DNA of 44,259 bases, taken from contig JALVVN010000018.1 of assembly GCA_027023405.1 (NCBI GenBank), positions 1-44,259 of the forward strand. Direction: 5' to 3'. The position numbers and the translations under genes were made by a program. Numbering within the stretch: position 1 is the stretch's first letter; each line of letters starts with the position of its first letter. Origin of the DNA: Campylobacterales bacterium (lineage in GTDB: Bacteria; Campylobacterota; Campylobacteria; Campylobacterales; QNZT01). Shown here in pieces: positions 1 through 8,389 of this stretch. Below the pieces are notes generated by a model. That model was not told the DNA's origin. It worked only from the letters and a program-made list of their open reading frames with translations, and ran no database searches.

Positions 1-615
1 GTGATGAGGAAAGAGAAAGTAGGAAATTACAGAAATAATTTTGAGCAAGCAAAAATTTCACTTATGTTTCCAAAAAATCGAGAAGAATATATACAAAAAC
101 TTTTTGGCATCTTTCTGCTAATGTTATTTTTGTGGTGGTTAATCATTTTTAAAATTGAACAAGATAATATTTTTCTATTTTCAATGGCTGTTTTAATGGG
201 TGTTTTATCAGTTTTTGTTTTACTGGAGAAGATACTATTTCTTTTAAAAGTTGATAAGATAGTAGCAACATCCGAATCTCTTCAATTGTACTATCAAAAT
301 AGAATAACCCAAGCATATCATTTTGAAAAAATTGGACTTAAAATGGTTTCAGATATTAGTGATAAATTTGAAATATCTTTCTATGATTTATCTAAAAAGA
401 AGAAAATATTTCATTGTAAAGAGAATGAAGTTGAACAAAGCGAATTGCAAACATTGTTAGAGCATCTTGAAAAAGTAACAACAATAGATACCAATATTAT
501 CAAATATGGAACTTATGGAGAAGTTGTTCCGCTTGTGCTAGGTTCAAGTGACTCATCAAAAAGTATCGATATGACAAGATATTATAGTAAGGACTATTTT
601 TATACCACCCGATAA
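1..615 (+). CDS. Two-TM hypothetical membrane protein (possibly 5'-partial)
   Basis: I do not recognise a family. The 204-residue product has a basic cytoplasmic N-terminus, two adjacent hydrophobic helices at about residues 34-50 and 57-82, and then a soluble C-terminal domain of about 120 residues with alternating strands, reminiscent of a small PH-like domain. The reading frame opens at the first base of the window with GTG followed at once by ATG, so the ribosome binding site lies outside and the true start could be upstream. Two 60-base lines counted by hand were 30% GC, against 57% in a gmhA line, so composition differs clearly from the neighbouring housekeeping genes and suggests recent acquisition or a poorly constrained orphan. 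The next gene is convergent, with 19 bases between the ends. Function unknown. Confidence 0.6.
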   Translation: MMRKEKVGNYRNNFEQAKISLMFPKNREEYIQKLFGIFLLMLFLWWLIIFKIEQDNIFLFSMAVLMGVLSVFVLLEKILFLLKVDKIVATSESLQLYYQNRITQAYHFEKIGLKMVSDISDKFEISFYDLSKKKKIFHCKENEVEQSELQTLLEHLEKVTTIDTNIIKYGTYGEVVPLVLGSSDSSKSIDMTRYYSKDYFYTTR

Positions 616-634
616 GAGATGTTGAGTTGCACAT

Positions 635-1312
635 CTAACCTGACACCTGAAGCTTAGCCAATGCAAAGTTCGCAAACAGGATCAACAAAAAGAGATAACT
701 AAAGAGTCCGACAAAGGGGATGAAGAGCGTGATTGCTCCAAATAGGGCAAGTAGGCGGAACTCTTTTTTGTGGGTTTTAAGCAATTGTTTGAAACGCTTT
801 TTATCGGCGTAAAAGGCACAGGCGTCATAAAAGAGGGGCATTTTGAGCATCGTCATCCAGAGGAGGATGTGGATGGGGATATTGAGATAGGGGAGAAAGA
901 GCAGGGGTGAGAGGATGAGTAGGAGGAAAAGGTAGAGCATCGTTGAGCGTAGTGCCGTAAGGATCGAGCCGACAGCTGTGCCGAAGCCCTCTTTGGGAAG
1001 TCGGTAGTGCTTTTGGTTGATGCGATCGACGACGCGTTCGCTCACCAGTCCGACAAGCAGTAGTGCAAATGCGGTTGTAAGTTCAAAAAAGATCACAAAG
1101 CCCATAAATTTGTCGGTGAGTGTATCGATCCAGCTTGAGGGTACCCATGGAATATGAGAAAGTAGGGTGACTAGAAGAGAGATCAAGCTAGATTCGAGCA
1201 GATAGATCAGACCGCCAAGTATGGCACCCGCTAGGAGGATCGGCAAAAGTGCTCTCTTTAGAATGACGGGATCGAGAAAATCCTTGAAAGATTTTTGAAA
1301 AAGTGCTAACAT
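635..1312 (-). CDS. EI24-domain integral membrane protein
   Basis: The product of about 225 residues is a polytopic membrane protein of the EI24/CysZ-like type: hydrophobic segments alternate with short basic loops, in a pattern common in Campylobacterota genomes. No substrate can be assigned; CysZ-type proteins have been linked to sulfate uptake, but family membership alone does not prove that here. The frame is open upstream to 1408, which would place the N-terminus inside gmhA on the other strand. I prefer the ATG at 1312 because the protein then begins naturally just before the first helix. There is no Shine-Dalgarno sequence before this ATG, but a perfect extended -10 box (TGCTATAAT) ends only seven bases upstream, so the transcript may be leaderless. 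It is divergent from gmhA with 29 bases between the start codons. Confidence 0.75.
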   Translation of the reverse strand: MLALFQKSFKDFLDPVILKRALLPILLAGAILGGLIYLLESSLISLLVTLLSHIPWVPSSWIDTLTDKFMGFVIFFELTTAFALLLVGLVSERVVDRINQKHYRLPKEGFGTAVGSILTALRSTMLYLFLLLILSPLLFLPYLNIPIHILLWMTMLKMPLFYDACAFYADKKRFKQLLKTHKKEFRLLALFGAITLFIPFVGLFSYLFLLILFANFALAKLQVSG

Positions 1313-1319
1313 AGCAGTT

Positions 1320-1328
1320 ATTATAGCA
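1320..1328 (-). promoter_or_regulatory. Extended -10 promoter of the EI24 gene
   Basis: On the minus strand this reads TGCTATAAT, a full-consensus extended -10 element. Seven bases separate it from the ATG at 1312, so the predicted transcription start falls on or next to the start codon. No -35 hexamer is evident, as is usual for sigma-70 promoters in this phylum. Confidence 0.55.
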
Positions 1329-1341
1329 TAAGGAAATCGAA

Positions 1342-1908
1342 ATGAAATTGATGATAGGACAGGAGTTGCGATCGCATCAGGAGATTTTTGAAAGAACGGT
1401 TGAAGCATTGGAAAATCATATCTATACCGCTACCATCATTGTGACAGAGACACTCAAAAAGGGAAATAAGATTTTGCTTTTTGGAAATGGTGGTAGTGCG
1501 GCGGATGCGCAACATATTGCGGCAGAGCTGACAGGGCGTTATAAGGTAAATCGTCGCGGATTGCCGGCGATTGCTTTGACGACCGACACTTCGGCATTGA
1601 CAGCGATAGCGAATGATTTTGGGTTTAAGCATATCTTCTCTCGGCAGGTGGAGGCGTTGGCAAAGGAGGGTGATCTGCTCATCGGTATTTCCACTAGCGG
1701 AAACTCCAAAAATGTGATCAAAGCGCTCAAACTCGGTAGAGAGATGGGGTGCAAGACGATCGGTCTCAGCGGTCACGACGGAGGGAAAATGAATGCTTTT
1801 TGTGATCTCAATATCGTTGTACCCTCTGAAAATACACCGCGTATTCAAGAGATGCATATTATGATCGGACATATACTCTGCCAGGCGGTTGATCGGGTTA
1901 ATCTATAG
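1342..1908 (+). CDS. gmhA: Sedoheptulose-7-phosphate isomerase
   Basis: GmhA converts D-sedoheptulose 7-phosphate to D-glycero-D-manno-heptose 7-phosphate, the first step of ADP-heptose synthesis for the lipopolysaccharide inner core. The 188-residue length matches the family. It is a single SIS domain: the phosphate-binding loop [11 protein letters not shown] is at residues 48-58, the STSGNS loop is near 118-122, and the active-site acid and histidine expected from the E. coli enzyme fit E62 and H177, with H58 and H172 nearby. The ATG at 1342 is preceded by AAGGAA. The other heptose genes (hldE, hldD, gmhB), often adjacent in relatives, are not in this window, so gmhA stands alone here. kdsB, for the Kdo part of the core, is at 42672. 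Confidence 0.95.
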   Translation: MKLMIGQELRSHQEIFERTVEALENHIYTATIIVTETLKKGNKILLFGNGGSAADAQHIAAELTGRYKVNRRGLPAIALTTDTSALTAIANDFGFKHIFSRQVEALAKEGDLLIGISTSGNSKNVIKALKLGREMGCKTIGLSGHDGGKMNAFCDLNIVVPSENTPRIQEMHIMIGHILCQAVDRVNL

Positions 1909-1920
1909 CTAATCTGTTTG

Positions 1921-1929
1921 TGTTAGAAT
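1921..1929 (+). promoter_or_regulatory. Extended -10 promoter of the outer-membrane barrel gene
   Basis: TGTTAGAAT is an extended -10 element whose expected start point (about 1936) leaves the AAAGGA ribosome site at 1941-1946 inside the leader. A second box, TGTTATAAA at 1930-1938, is less likely because transcription from it would start inside or beyond the ribosome site. Confidence 0.45.
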
Positions 1930-1951
1930 TGTTATAAAACAAAGGAAAATT

Positions 1952-2458
1952 ATGAAAAAGATTTTATGGACACTCTCATTGATCGCCTCTATGCTTGGGG
2001 CAGATATGCTAGGAAATATCGGTCTAGGATACTCAAGAGGAGAGAATGACGGTAACTATGTCACCGGATTTGGTACGCTCAATGCGATCGCCGGGATTGG
2101 TTTACGGCTGGAGTACACGAAAAATATCGATGAACATAAAGCCTTTAGCAAAGAGGATGTGAGTCGTTACGGCTTCTTCTTTACCTATGCATTGCCGATC
2201 TTACCTTCATTGACGGTGACACCAAAAGCAGGTTTTGTCAAAACGGATGGGGATTTTACACTCAAAGAGGTAGCGACTAAAGTGACCGATTCAAAGACCC
2301 GTTTTACCTACGGGCTTGAAGTGGACTACTTCCTCAATTCTCAATTTTCTCTCTTTTTGGGATATACCGACTATGGGAAAAAGTTAGAGTTAAATCATAT
2401 CAACAGTAGTGATCTTGATCGTTCTAACTATCTTTTGGGATTGAAACTTCATCTGTAA
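1952..2458 (+). CDS. Small outer-membrane beta-barrel protein
   Basis: The 168-residue product has a Sec signal peptide (about residues 1-17, ending at an A-D junction) followed by alternating amphipathic strands rich in aromatic and Gly residues: FGTLNAIAGIGLRLEY, YGFFFTYALPILPSLTVTP, FTYGLEVDYFLNSQFSLFLGY and the terminal YLLGLKLHL. This fits an eight-stranded OmpA/OmpX-like barrel. The specific role is unknown; it could be an adhesin-like or structural porin-type barrel. The start ATG has AAAGGA at 1941-1946. Its last 35 bases overlap the 3' end of the convergent hotdog gene, so the stop codon of each lies inside the other. Confidence 0.75.
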   Translation: MKKILWTLSLIASMLGADMLGNIGLGYSRGENDGNYVTGFGTLNAIAGIGLRLEYTKNIDEHKAFSKEDVSRYGFFFTYALPILPSLTVTPKAGFVKTDGDFTLKEVATKVTDSKTRFTYGLEVDYFLNSQFSLFLGYTDYGKKLELNHINSSDLDRSNYLLGLKLHL

Positions 2459-2867
2459 GTTTGACCAGTACCCATTCACCCTCAAAGAGGGTGATCTCAT
2501 TCATGCTCGCATCTATTTTTACAATTTTTTTGATTTTTCCGTCAATGATCAAGGTTGCTTTGATCAAGATTTCACCATCCTCTTTAATAGGATTGAGAAA
2601 ATCGTGATGGATTTGTATGAGCGTAAATTCAGGATCATTAACACAGGCGTGTGCACAAAAGGCTCCCGCTGTTAAAAACTCACCACTAAAGATGTAACCA
2701 CTCTCTTTGAGATGGACGAGTTGTTGTGAGAGTAGTTTGAGTGTGATACTCTCCTGAGTATGTGTTAGAATATGATAACCGTGCGCATGCAATACATCTG
2801 AATGTGTTCTAAGCTCTACTTGTTCTTCTAGCGATTCAACATCCTCGTCTAAAACTGCCTCTTCCAA
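2424..2867 (-). CDS. Hotdog-fold (thioesterase-like) protein
   Basis: The 147-residue protein has a leading acidic stretch, then a pattern typical of a 4HBT/hotdog domain: a central helix (GEFLTAGAFCAHACVN, about residues 61-76) followed by long strands (FTLIQIHHDFLNPI; EILIKATLIIDGKIKKIVKIDA; ITLFEGEWVLV). The canonical thioesterase motif with HGG is not obvious, so acyl-CoA thioesterase activity is not supported beyond the fold. The start appears to be TTG at 2867 with AAAGGA upstream (2875-2880). It is the last gene of the bamD-lon-lipoprotein-cmoB operon, 52 bases after cmoB, and overlaps the convergent barrel gene by 35 bases. Confidence 0.65.
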   Translation of the reverse strand: MEEAVLDEDVESLEEQVELRTHSDVLHAHGYHILTHTQESITLKLLSQQLVHLKESGYIFSGEFLTAGAFCAHACVNDPEFTLIQIHHDFLNPIKEDGEILIKATLIIDGKIKKIVKIDASMNEITLFEGEWVLVKLTDEVSIPKDS

Positions 2868-2919
2868 TCTGCTTTCCTTTGTGCGTACTGCTCATATATC
2901 GGAGCAAAAGAGTGAAGTT

Positions 2920-3816
2920 TTAGCGTATGGCGTGAATATAGGCGCGTTTTGGTGCAGGATATCCTTCAACTGTGTAGTTTTGGTTACTCGGATCTAAGAA
3001 ACTCTCCAAGCTCTCTCCTTTGATCCACTCTGTTTTTCGCTGTTCGTCTAGTGTTGTTTGTTTGATCTGAAGTAGCTTCACCTCTTTAAATCCGGCACGA
3101 TAACACCAGTTTTTTAGAGCTGAAACGGTTGGTATAAAGTAGATATTTGGGATTTTGGAGTAGCGATCTTTCGGGGTGAGGGCGATATCATCTTCGCCGT
3201 CGATGATAAAGGTATCCAAGAAGAGTTCCCCTTCGGGATTGAGCGATCGTTTGAGTGCTTTCAGTGATCCGATGGGATCGCTACGATGGTAGAGTACTCC
3301 TAGACAAAAGAGGGTATCAAAGGTGTGTTCGTAGTAGGGTAGGTGCTCAATTCCCAAGAGTTCATATGCAATGTCACTTTGGATAAAGTGATTGATAAAA
3401 TCAAATTGGCTTTTATAGATCGCCGAGGGATCAAAGCCAACGATTTTTGTCGGGTTCTCTTTGAGAAATCGAAACATATAGTAGCCGTTGTTACAGCCTA
3501 TATCGCCGACCACTTTTCCTTCAAGATTAAAGTAGGGTTGTAGAAGGTTATATTTGATCGCACTATTCCATTCGGTGTCGATAAAGGTACCAAATAGTTC
3601 AAAAGGTCCCTTTCGCCACGGTTTAAGCATGAGAGCCAGATCATTGATTTGCTGAAGTTGTGAGTCACTGACGATGCCTTGAATCGTAACGACATCATCA
3701 AGTGTATAAGTAACTTCATAGCGTGGGAGTGCCTCTAAAGCACTTCGAATGGGTGCGATATCTTTCCATCCCATCCACTTCTGTCGCTCTTTGCGAATCT
3801 GATCTAGTGCTATCAT
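2920..3816 (-). CDS. cmoB: tRNA U34 carboxymethyltransferase CmoB
   Basis: CmoB transfers a carboxymethyl group from carboxy-S-adenosylmethionine to 5-hydroxyuridine at the wobble position of certain tRNAs, giving cmo5U. The 298-residue protein contains the class I methyltransferase core: the SAM-type loop DIGCNNGYYM, the acidic residue in VGFDPS, then FCLGVLYHRSDPIGSL and the characteristic C-terminal RKTEWIKGESLESFLDPSNQ, all CmoB hallmarks. No cmoA is present in this window. Its ATG overlaps the TGA of the small lipoprotein gene (ATGA), so the two are translationally coupled. Confidence 0.93.
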   Translation of the reverse strand: MIALDQIRKERQKWMGWKDIAPIRSALEALPRYEVTYTLDDVVTIQGIVSDSQLQQINDLALMLKPWRKGPFELFGTFIDTEWNSAIKYNLLQPYFNLEGKVVGDIGCNNGYYMFRFLKENPTKIVGFDPSAIYKSQFDFINHFIQSDIAYELLGIEHLPYYEHTFDTLFCLGVLYHRSDPIGSLKALKRSLNPEGELFLDTFIIDGEDDIALTPKDRYSKIPNIYFIPTVSALKNWCYRAGFKEVKLLQIKQTTLDEQRKTEWIKGESLESFLDPSNQNYTVEGYPAPKRAYIHAIR

Positions 3817-3992
3817 TTGGCGTCAAAATCACTATAATTGACAAGATTTTTAGGGCACTCTTTGACATAGTTACCCTTTGCGTCATAGTACTCTTTGCAG
3901 TCATTGTAGTAGCGTGTCGATACGCCTGTCTCTCCAAAATAGAGACACCCTTGTATGATGAAGAGAAGTAAAAGGAGCAATAGATATTTCAT
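3813..3992 (-). CDS. Small lipoprotein (59 codons), unrecognised family
   Basis: This short gene is easily missed. Reading the minus strand from the ATG at 3992 gives 59 residues: a leucine-rich signal sequence ending in a lipobox (FIIQGC, Cys at residue 16), then a short tyrosine-rich mature part with two further cysteines (C32 and C46), including NDCKEYYDAKG and YVKECPKNL. The start is preceded by GAGGAG with 8 bases of spacing, directly after the lon stop codon, and its TGA overlaps the cmoB ATG in an ATGA arrangement. Ribosome site, signal sequence, lipobox and coupling together make this a real gene. The mature protein is about 44 residues with two cysteines that could form a disulfide in the periplasm. 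The biological role is unknown. Confidence 0.8.
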   Translation of the reverse strand: MKYLLLLLLLFIIQGCLYFGETGVSTRYYNDCKEYYDAKGNYVKECPKNLVNYSDFDAK

Positions 3993-4007
3993 CCGAAAAA
4001 CTCCTCT

Positions 4008-6425
4008 TTAGACCAATGCCACATCAAGTACCTCTTTGATCTCCGTAGCGGGGATGATCTCCAGTGCATCAAGTACCTCTTGTGGGATATCCTCAAGATC
4101 ATTTTCATAATTTTTCTTGGGAATGATGACGGTTTTCATTTTGGCAGTGTAGGCGGCGATGAGCTTCTCTTTGAGTCCACCGATCGGTAGCACTTTACCC
4201 CGAAGTGTGACTTCGCCGGTCATCGCGACATCGCTTCGCACCTTTTTCTCACTCAGGATTGAGGCTATTACCGTCACCATTGCGATACCGGCACTTGGTC
4301 CATCTTTGGGTGTGGCGCCTTCAGGTACATGGATATGCAGATCGTATCGGCGGTAGATATCGCTCGGTTTGGGTGTGCGTTTCTCCTCTTTTTCTTTGAG
4401 TGTTTGGGGAATCTTTTTGGTATCGATCGGGAGCTTTTTGGTGTCGATGAGTGCCTTGACAACACTAAAGGCGATGCGAGAGGACTCCTTCATGACATCT
4501 CCGAGATTACCTGTGAGTTGCAGTGCCCCTTTGCCCTCGATCTTGAGCGCTTCAATCTTGAGGACATCCCCACCGACACTGGTCCACGCTAGACCGTTGA
4601 CGACACCGACTTGATCTTTTTTTTCTCTCTCATCGATGGAGAAGACCTCTTTTTCAAGGTAGTCGGGAAGATTTTTGACGGTGATACTCACCTTTTTCAG
4701 ATCACTATCTAGCAATATCTGCTTAGCGATCTTTCTCAATATCTCGGCGATACGACGGCGTAGGTTTCTCACGCCCGCTTCTCTGGTATAGTTGGCGATG
4801 AGTAGCTCTAAAGCTCCTTTGGTAAAACTTACCTCACTCTTTTTGAGTCCATGTTTCTTGATCTCTTGAGGGATGAGATACTTTTTGGCAATCTCGAGCT
4901 TCTCTTGTGGCGTGTAGGAGCTAAGGAAGATAAACTCCATACGATCGCGAAGCGGTGCGGGGATGTATTGTACCTGATTTGCCGTAGCGATAAAGATGAC
5001 ACGACTGAGATCAATGTTGAAGTTGAGGTAGTAGTCGCGAAACTCTCGATTTTGTTCAGGATCAAGTATCTCTAAGAGTACAGCGGTGGGATCTCCTCGA
5101 TGGCTTCGTGCCACTTTATCGATCTCATCGAGTACGATGACGGGATCCATCTCTTTGGCTTCGATGAGCCCCTGTACGATACGCCCGGGCATCGCACCGA
5201 TATAGGTGCGACGGTGCCCTCGTAGTTCATTGACATCTTCAAGACCACCCAGTGCGATACGCACCAACTTTCGCTTGAGTGCTTTGGCGATAGAGTTGGC
5301 AAGAGAGGTCTTGCCTACACCCGGAGGACCTGCAAAGCAGATGATCGCAGCTTGATTCTCCTCCTGTTTGATACCGCGAAGCTCCATCAACTCCTTGACG
5401 GCAAAATACTCTTCGATTCGCTCCTTGGGTTTTTGGAGTGAGTAGTGATCCGCTTCGAGTTGATTTTTGACCTCATTGATGTCGAGCTTCTTTTTGGAGT
5501 AGCGCCCAAAAGGAATTTCTAACACCCAATCCAGATACCCCTGTATCACATTGGCATCGGCAGAGTCGGGGTGCATACGGGCATAGCGGTCGATCTGCTT
5601 TTTGATCTCTTTGTAGGCATCCTCTTTGAGAAACTTTTTTATCTTTTCAAGTTTTTGACGATACTCTTCAATCTCCTCATCTCGTTGATTGTCATCTCCA
5701 AGCTCTTGTTGGATCTGTTTGAGTTGCTCTTTGAGGAAGTACTCTTTATTGACCTGCTCAATTTTTGAGTGGACTTTGGATTTGATCTCTCTTTGGAGTG
5801 TGCTTGCTTTGATCTCTTCGCTGATGTGAGAGATGATTTGAAGGAGTCGTTGCTCTAAATCGGTTTGGCTAAAGAGGCGATATGCCTCCTCTTTTTTTAG
5901 TTTGAGTGTACTGGAGATCAGATCGGCAAGGCGAGTGGGATCATCATTTTCCTCAATCGTCTTGAGGAGATCGGGATGAAAGATATCGCTGAGTGTAGAG
6001 AGGGTTTTGACCTTCTCTTTGAGAATCTCCAGTGTCGCTTGGATTTTGAGCGTATCATAGGGTTCGTTTTGAAGTAGATCGACAACTGCCGTCAGCGGAT
6101 CTTCGCTAAGCGCTTCGACAATTTTACCCTTTGCAAGTCCTTGAAAGAGAATTTTGACCTTGCCGTCGTTTAGATCGACTCTTCGCATAATGGAACCGAT
6201 AACACCGGTATCGTAAATATGCGCAAAGTCTCGCTCACCTTCGCTACCGGGTTTACTTGGAACAATCATCACCAAAGAGTCTTTGCTGAGCGCTTGATTA
6301 ACGGCACTGATATCTGGCTCTTTGGTTAAAAAGATCGGTGAGATCATAAAGGGGTATAAAAAGAGTTCATCTTCGACTACGATAGGTAGTTTGGTCGGGA
6401 ACTCTCCATAATTACTCAGTTGCAT
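4008..6425 (-). CDS. lon: ATP-dependent protease Lon
   Basis: Lon is the cytoplasmic AAA+ serine protease that degrades damaged and regulatory proteins. The 805-residue product has the N-terminal LON substrate domain, a long coiled region, an AAA+ module with Walker A GPPGVGKT and Walker [10 protein letters not shown], and the C-terminal protease domain with the catalytic serine in KDGPSAG and lysine in GGLKEKL. The frame is open upstream to 6569, but I choose the ATG at 6425 because the family N-terminus ([16 protein letters not shown]) begins there and AAGGAA precedes it; the upstream residues lie inside bamD in another frame and look random. It follows bamD by 16 bases, and its stop is directly followed by the ribosome site of the small lipoprotein gene. 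Confidence 0.96.
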   Translation of the reverse strand: MQLSNYGEFPTKLPIVVEDELFLYPFMISPIFLTKEPDISAVNQALSKDSLVMIVPSKPGSEGERDFAHIYDTGVIGSIMRRVDLNDGKVKILFQGLAKGKIVEALSEDPLTAVVDLLQNEPYDTLKIQATLEILKEKVKTLSTLSDIFHPDLLKTIEENDDPTRLADLISSTLKLKKEEAYRLFSQTDLEQRLLQIISHISEEIKASTLQREIKSKVHSKIEQVNKEYFLKEQLKQIQQELGDDNQRDEEIEEYRQKLEKIKKFLKEDAYKEIKKQIDRYARMHPDSADANVIQGYLDWVLEIPFGRYSKKKLDINEVKNQLEADHYSLQKPKERIEEYFAVKELMELRGIKQEENQAAIICFAGPPGVGKTSLANSIAKALKRKLVRIALGGLEDVNELRGHRRTYIGAMPGRIVQGLIEAKEMDPVIVLDEIDKVARSHRGDPTAVLLEILDPEQNREFRDYYLNFNIDLSRVIFIATANQVQYIPAPLRDRMEFIFLSSYTPQEKLEIAKKYLIPQEIKKHGLKKSEVSFTKGALELLIANYTREAGVRNLRRRIAEILRKIAKQILLDSDLKKVSITVKNLPDYLEKEVFSIDEREKKDQVGVVNGLAWTSVGGDVLKIEALKIEGKGALQLTGNLGDVMKESSRIAFSVVKALIDTKKLPIDTKKIPQTLKEKEEKRTPKPSDIYRRYDLHIHVPEGATPKDGPSAGIAMVTVIASILSEKKVRSDVAMTGEVTLRGKVLPIGGLKEKLIAAYTAKMKTVIIPKKNYENDLEDIPQEVLDALEIIPATEIKEVLDVALV

Positions 6426-6441
6426 CGATTTCCTTTTGAAA

Positions 6442-7089
6442 TTAAAATATGTTGAGCAATCCGCTCTTGGGTTGATTGATCTTGACGCCGTGCAACCACG
6501 AGTGGTCGACTTTATCTTGGTAGATTTTGGCTGCTTTGAGCTTGCCTGTTTTTCGATAGAGTGCGGCAATATTTTGGTTAAGCAGTTGATTACTTAGATA
6601 GAGTCTTGTAAGGATTGTCTGTACTTCGGGAGTAAAATCGGAATTTTCATACTCCTTTAGGTATCCTTCCGCTTCAGAAATAGTATCGAGTAGAAGTTTT
6701 TGATCGCGGTTAAGTCGCTTAAAGGAGAGAAAATTGGAACGAATCTTGAGATATTTGAGATAGGCGATATTTTGCATGTTTGCATATCGCTTAATATACT
6801 CATCAAGATAGTAGTTTGCCATCAGATACTCTTCATTTTTCATATGTGCCTTAGCAAGGAGCATCATCGCCTCTTTGAGTAGTGGGCTTCGTACATGTTC
6901 GCTGGCTAATGAAGTATATGCCTCGTCTGCTTTATCCAGTGCATCAATTTTGATATCTTTGGTGAGTTCTTTGTACCAGTAGGTATCTGATTTATTGAAA
7001 GTCGTTTCGTTTTTACTTTGTTTGGAGGCACAACCTACCATGAGTGCAATCATCGGCACCATTAATAAAAAAACGGGCAATCTCTTCAC
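6442..7089 (-). CDS. bamD: Outer-membrane assembly lipoprotein BamD
   Basis: BamD is the lipoprotein partner of BamA in the complex that inserts beta-barrels into the outer membrane. The 215-residue product has a signal peptide with lipobox (LMVGC, Cys20) and then TPR-like helical pairs, for example EAMMLLAKAHMKNEEYLMANYYLDEYIKRY and the C-terminal AALYRKTGKLKAAKIYQDKV, matching BamD/YfiO in size and layout. Translation starts at GTG 7089, supported by AAGGAG just upstream. It heads the minus-strand operon with lon. A possible TAAAAT -10 box lies at 7131-7136 on the minus strand. Clients in this window would include the barrels at 1952 and 32581. Confidence 0.88.
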   Translation of the reverse strand: MKRLPVFLLMVPMIALMVGCASKQSKNETTFNKSDTYWYKELTKDIKIDALDKADEAYTSLASEHVRSPLLKEAMMLLAKAHMKNEEYLMANYYLDEYIKRYANMQNIAYLKYLKIRSNFLSFKRLNRDQKLLLDTISEAEGYLKEYENSDFTPEVQTILTRLYLSNQLLNQNIAALYRKTGKLKAAKIYQDKVDHSWLHGVKINQPKSGLLNIF

Positions 7090-7176
7090 ATTTTCTCCTT
7101 CTGCACGCGTCTATGTAATAAATAGAAACTATTTTATCCAAGTTTTTGTTAAAAAAACCGATGTTAATTAAACAGA

Positions 7177-7185
7177 TGATAGAAT
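7177..7185 (+). promoter_or_regulatory. Extended -10 promoter of fliW-proC
   Basis: TGATAGAAT, an extended -10 element, lies 30 bases before the fliW ATG, with the ribosome site GAGAGG at 7201-7206. The expected start point is about 7192. No clear sigma-54 or sigma-28 motif was seen. Confidence 0.5.
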
Positions 7186-7215
7186 GCGTATGAATATGAA
7201 GAGAGGCAAATAAAT

Positions 7216-7590
7216 ATGTATTTGAAAGTAACTTCCCCTATATTTGGCTTTGAAGCGATTAAAAGTGTTGATTTTGTAAAGATAGATGACTATTTTAGCC
7301 GAATTGAGAGCGAGAATATCTCTTTCACACTACTCAATCCCTCTCTTGTAAGACTTTATGAGATTGAGATACCTGATGCCCATCGTACACTGTTAGAGAT
7401 AGAGGAGGGGGATGAGATCGGTGTTTATAGTATCGTGATATTGCAAAACCCTATTGAAAACTCTCTTGTGAATTTTGCTGCACCGATTGTCATAAACCAT
7501 TCAAAAAAGAGACTTGTACAGTTGGCATTGGATGAGCGATCCTATCCGGAGTTTGGTTTAAGCGAACCGATCTCAAACTATCTTGAATAA
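7216..7590 (+). CDS. fliW: Flagellar assembly factor FliW
   Basis: FliW binds flagellin and the translational regulator CsrA; when flagellin is secreted, freed FliW antagonises CsrA and lets flagellin mRNA be translated. The 124-residue sequence matches the family: an N-terminal FGFEAIKSVDFVKI segment, then the conserved FTLLNPSLV and SIVILQNPIENSLVNFAAPIVIN, the region involved in CsrA binding in studied homologues. csrA is not in this window. It is followed by proC with 10 bases between the genes, a pairing I recall from Campylobacter. Presence of fliW implies a flagellated organism. Confidence 0.9.
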   Translation: MYLKVTSPIFGFEAIKSVDFVKIDDYFSRIESENISFTLLNPSLVRLYEIEIPDAHRTLLEIEEGDEIGVYSIVILQNPIENSLVNFAAPIVINHSKKRLVQLALDERSYPEFGLSEPISNYLE

Positions 7591-7600
7591 GGAGCGTATT

Positions 7601-8353
7601 GTGCGAATAGTGGTTATAGGTACCGGTAAGATGAGCGAGGCGATCCTTGCGGGGATCGCACCAAAATATGAGGTGGAAATTGTCGGAAGGGATGCCCAAA
7701 AAGTTCGACAACTCAAAGAGAAATATCAGCTTCAATATAGTGCACTACTGGATTCTCCTGTGGACATTGAGGGAAAGATCATCGTGCTTTGTGTCAAGCC
7801 CCATGCCCTTGAGAGTATCAGTATTTTTCTCTCCGGTGAGGCACAGCTAGCGATCTCGGTTTTGGCAGGCGTGAAACTTGAAGAGTTAAAAAATCGTATC
7901 AAAGCACACACCTATGTCAGAGCAATGCCAAATCTTGCCGCCATGTACGGCAAGTCGATGACGACACTCTGTGGTGATGGGGATGCAAAAGAACTCTCCC
8001 TTGAGATAGCGGGTAGTTTCGGCGCTACACTCTGGGTGGGAAGTGAAAAGGAGATCGATATCGCGACGGCAGTTGCAGGGAGTGGTCCGGCATTTCTAGC
8101 GCTTGTGGCAGAGGCGATGGCGGATGGTGCCGTTCACGAAGGATTGAAACGAAACGATGCGCAACGATTGGTTGAAGGACTTTTTGCCGGAATGTCGAAG
8201 TTACTTGAGAATGAGCATCCCGCATTGTTGAAAGATGGTGTCATGAGCCCCGGAGGTACAACGGCTGCCGGTTACAGTGCATTGGAAGAGGGAAGTGTCA
8301 GAAGTGCCTTTATGAAAGCAATTCAAAAGGCGTATGAGCGAGCCAAAAGATAA
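7601..8353 (+). CDS. proC: Pyrroline-5-carboxylate reductase
   Basis: ProC reduces 1-pyrroline-5-carboxylate to L-proline with NAD(P)H, the last step of proline synthesis. The 250-residue product begins with the Rossmann motif VVIGTGKMSEAIL, contains the conserved VRAMPNLAA segment, and ends with the substrate-binding dimerisation domain VAGSGPAFLALVAEAMADGAV and the signature MSPGGTTAAGYSALEEG. The start is GTG at 7601: AAGGAG at 7588-7593 is correctly spaced, and the Rossmann strand follows immediately. An in-frame TTG at 7583 inside fliW is less likely. Co-transcribed with fliW. Confidence 0.95.
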   Translation: MRIVVIGTGKMSEAILAGIAPKYEVEIVGRDAQKVRQLKEKYQLQYSALLDSPVDIEGKIIVLCVKPHALESISIFLSGEAQLAISVLAGVKLEELKNRIKAHTYVRAMPNLAAMYGKSMTTLCGDGDAKELSLEIAGSFGATLWVGSEKEIDIATAVAGSGPAFLALVAEAMADGAVHEGLKRNDAQRLVEGLFAGMSKLLENEHPALLKDGVMSPGGTTAAGYSALEEGSVRSAFMKAIQKAYERAKR

Positions 8354-8367
8354 TCGAACCAACTCGA

Positions 8368-8389
8368 CTAAAAAAAGGGGGCTTTTTAG
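8368..8389. terminator. Possible bidirectional terminator between proC and the DUF465 gene
   Basis: CTAAAAA (8368-8374) and TTTTTAG (8383-8389) form perfect inverted arms around a G-rich 8-base loop, between two convergent genes. The right arm contains the stop codon of the DUF465 gene. The stem is AT-rich and weak, so confidence is modest. Confidence 0.4.

Noticed and set aside
617-636. AGATGT/ACATCT hairpin between the first gene and the EI24 gene
   Set aside because: Six-base AT-rich stem without a T-run; too weak to call a terminator.
1321-1872. Minus-strand open frame opposite gmhA
   Set aside because: Antisense to a certain gene; no ribosome site or domain.
6426-6569. N-terminal extension of Lon into bamD
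   Set aside because: The extra 48 residues are in a different frame of bamD, unlike any Lon, and the ATG at 6425 has its own ribosome site.
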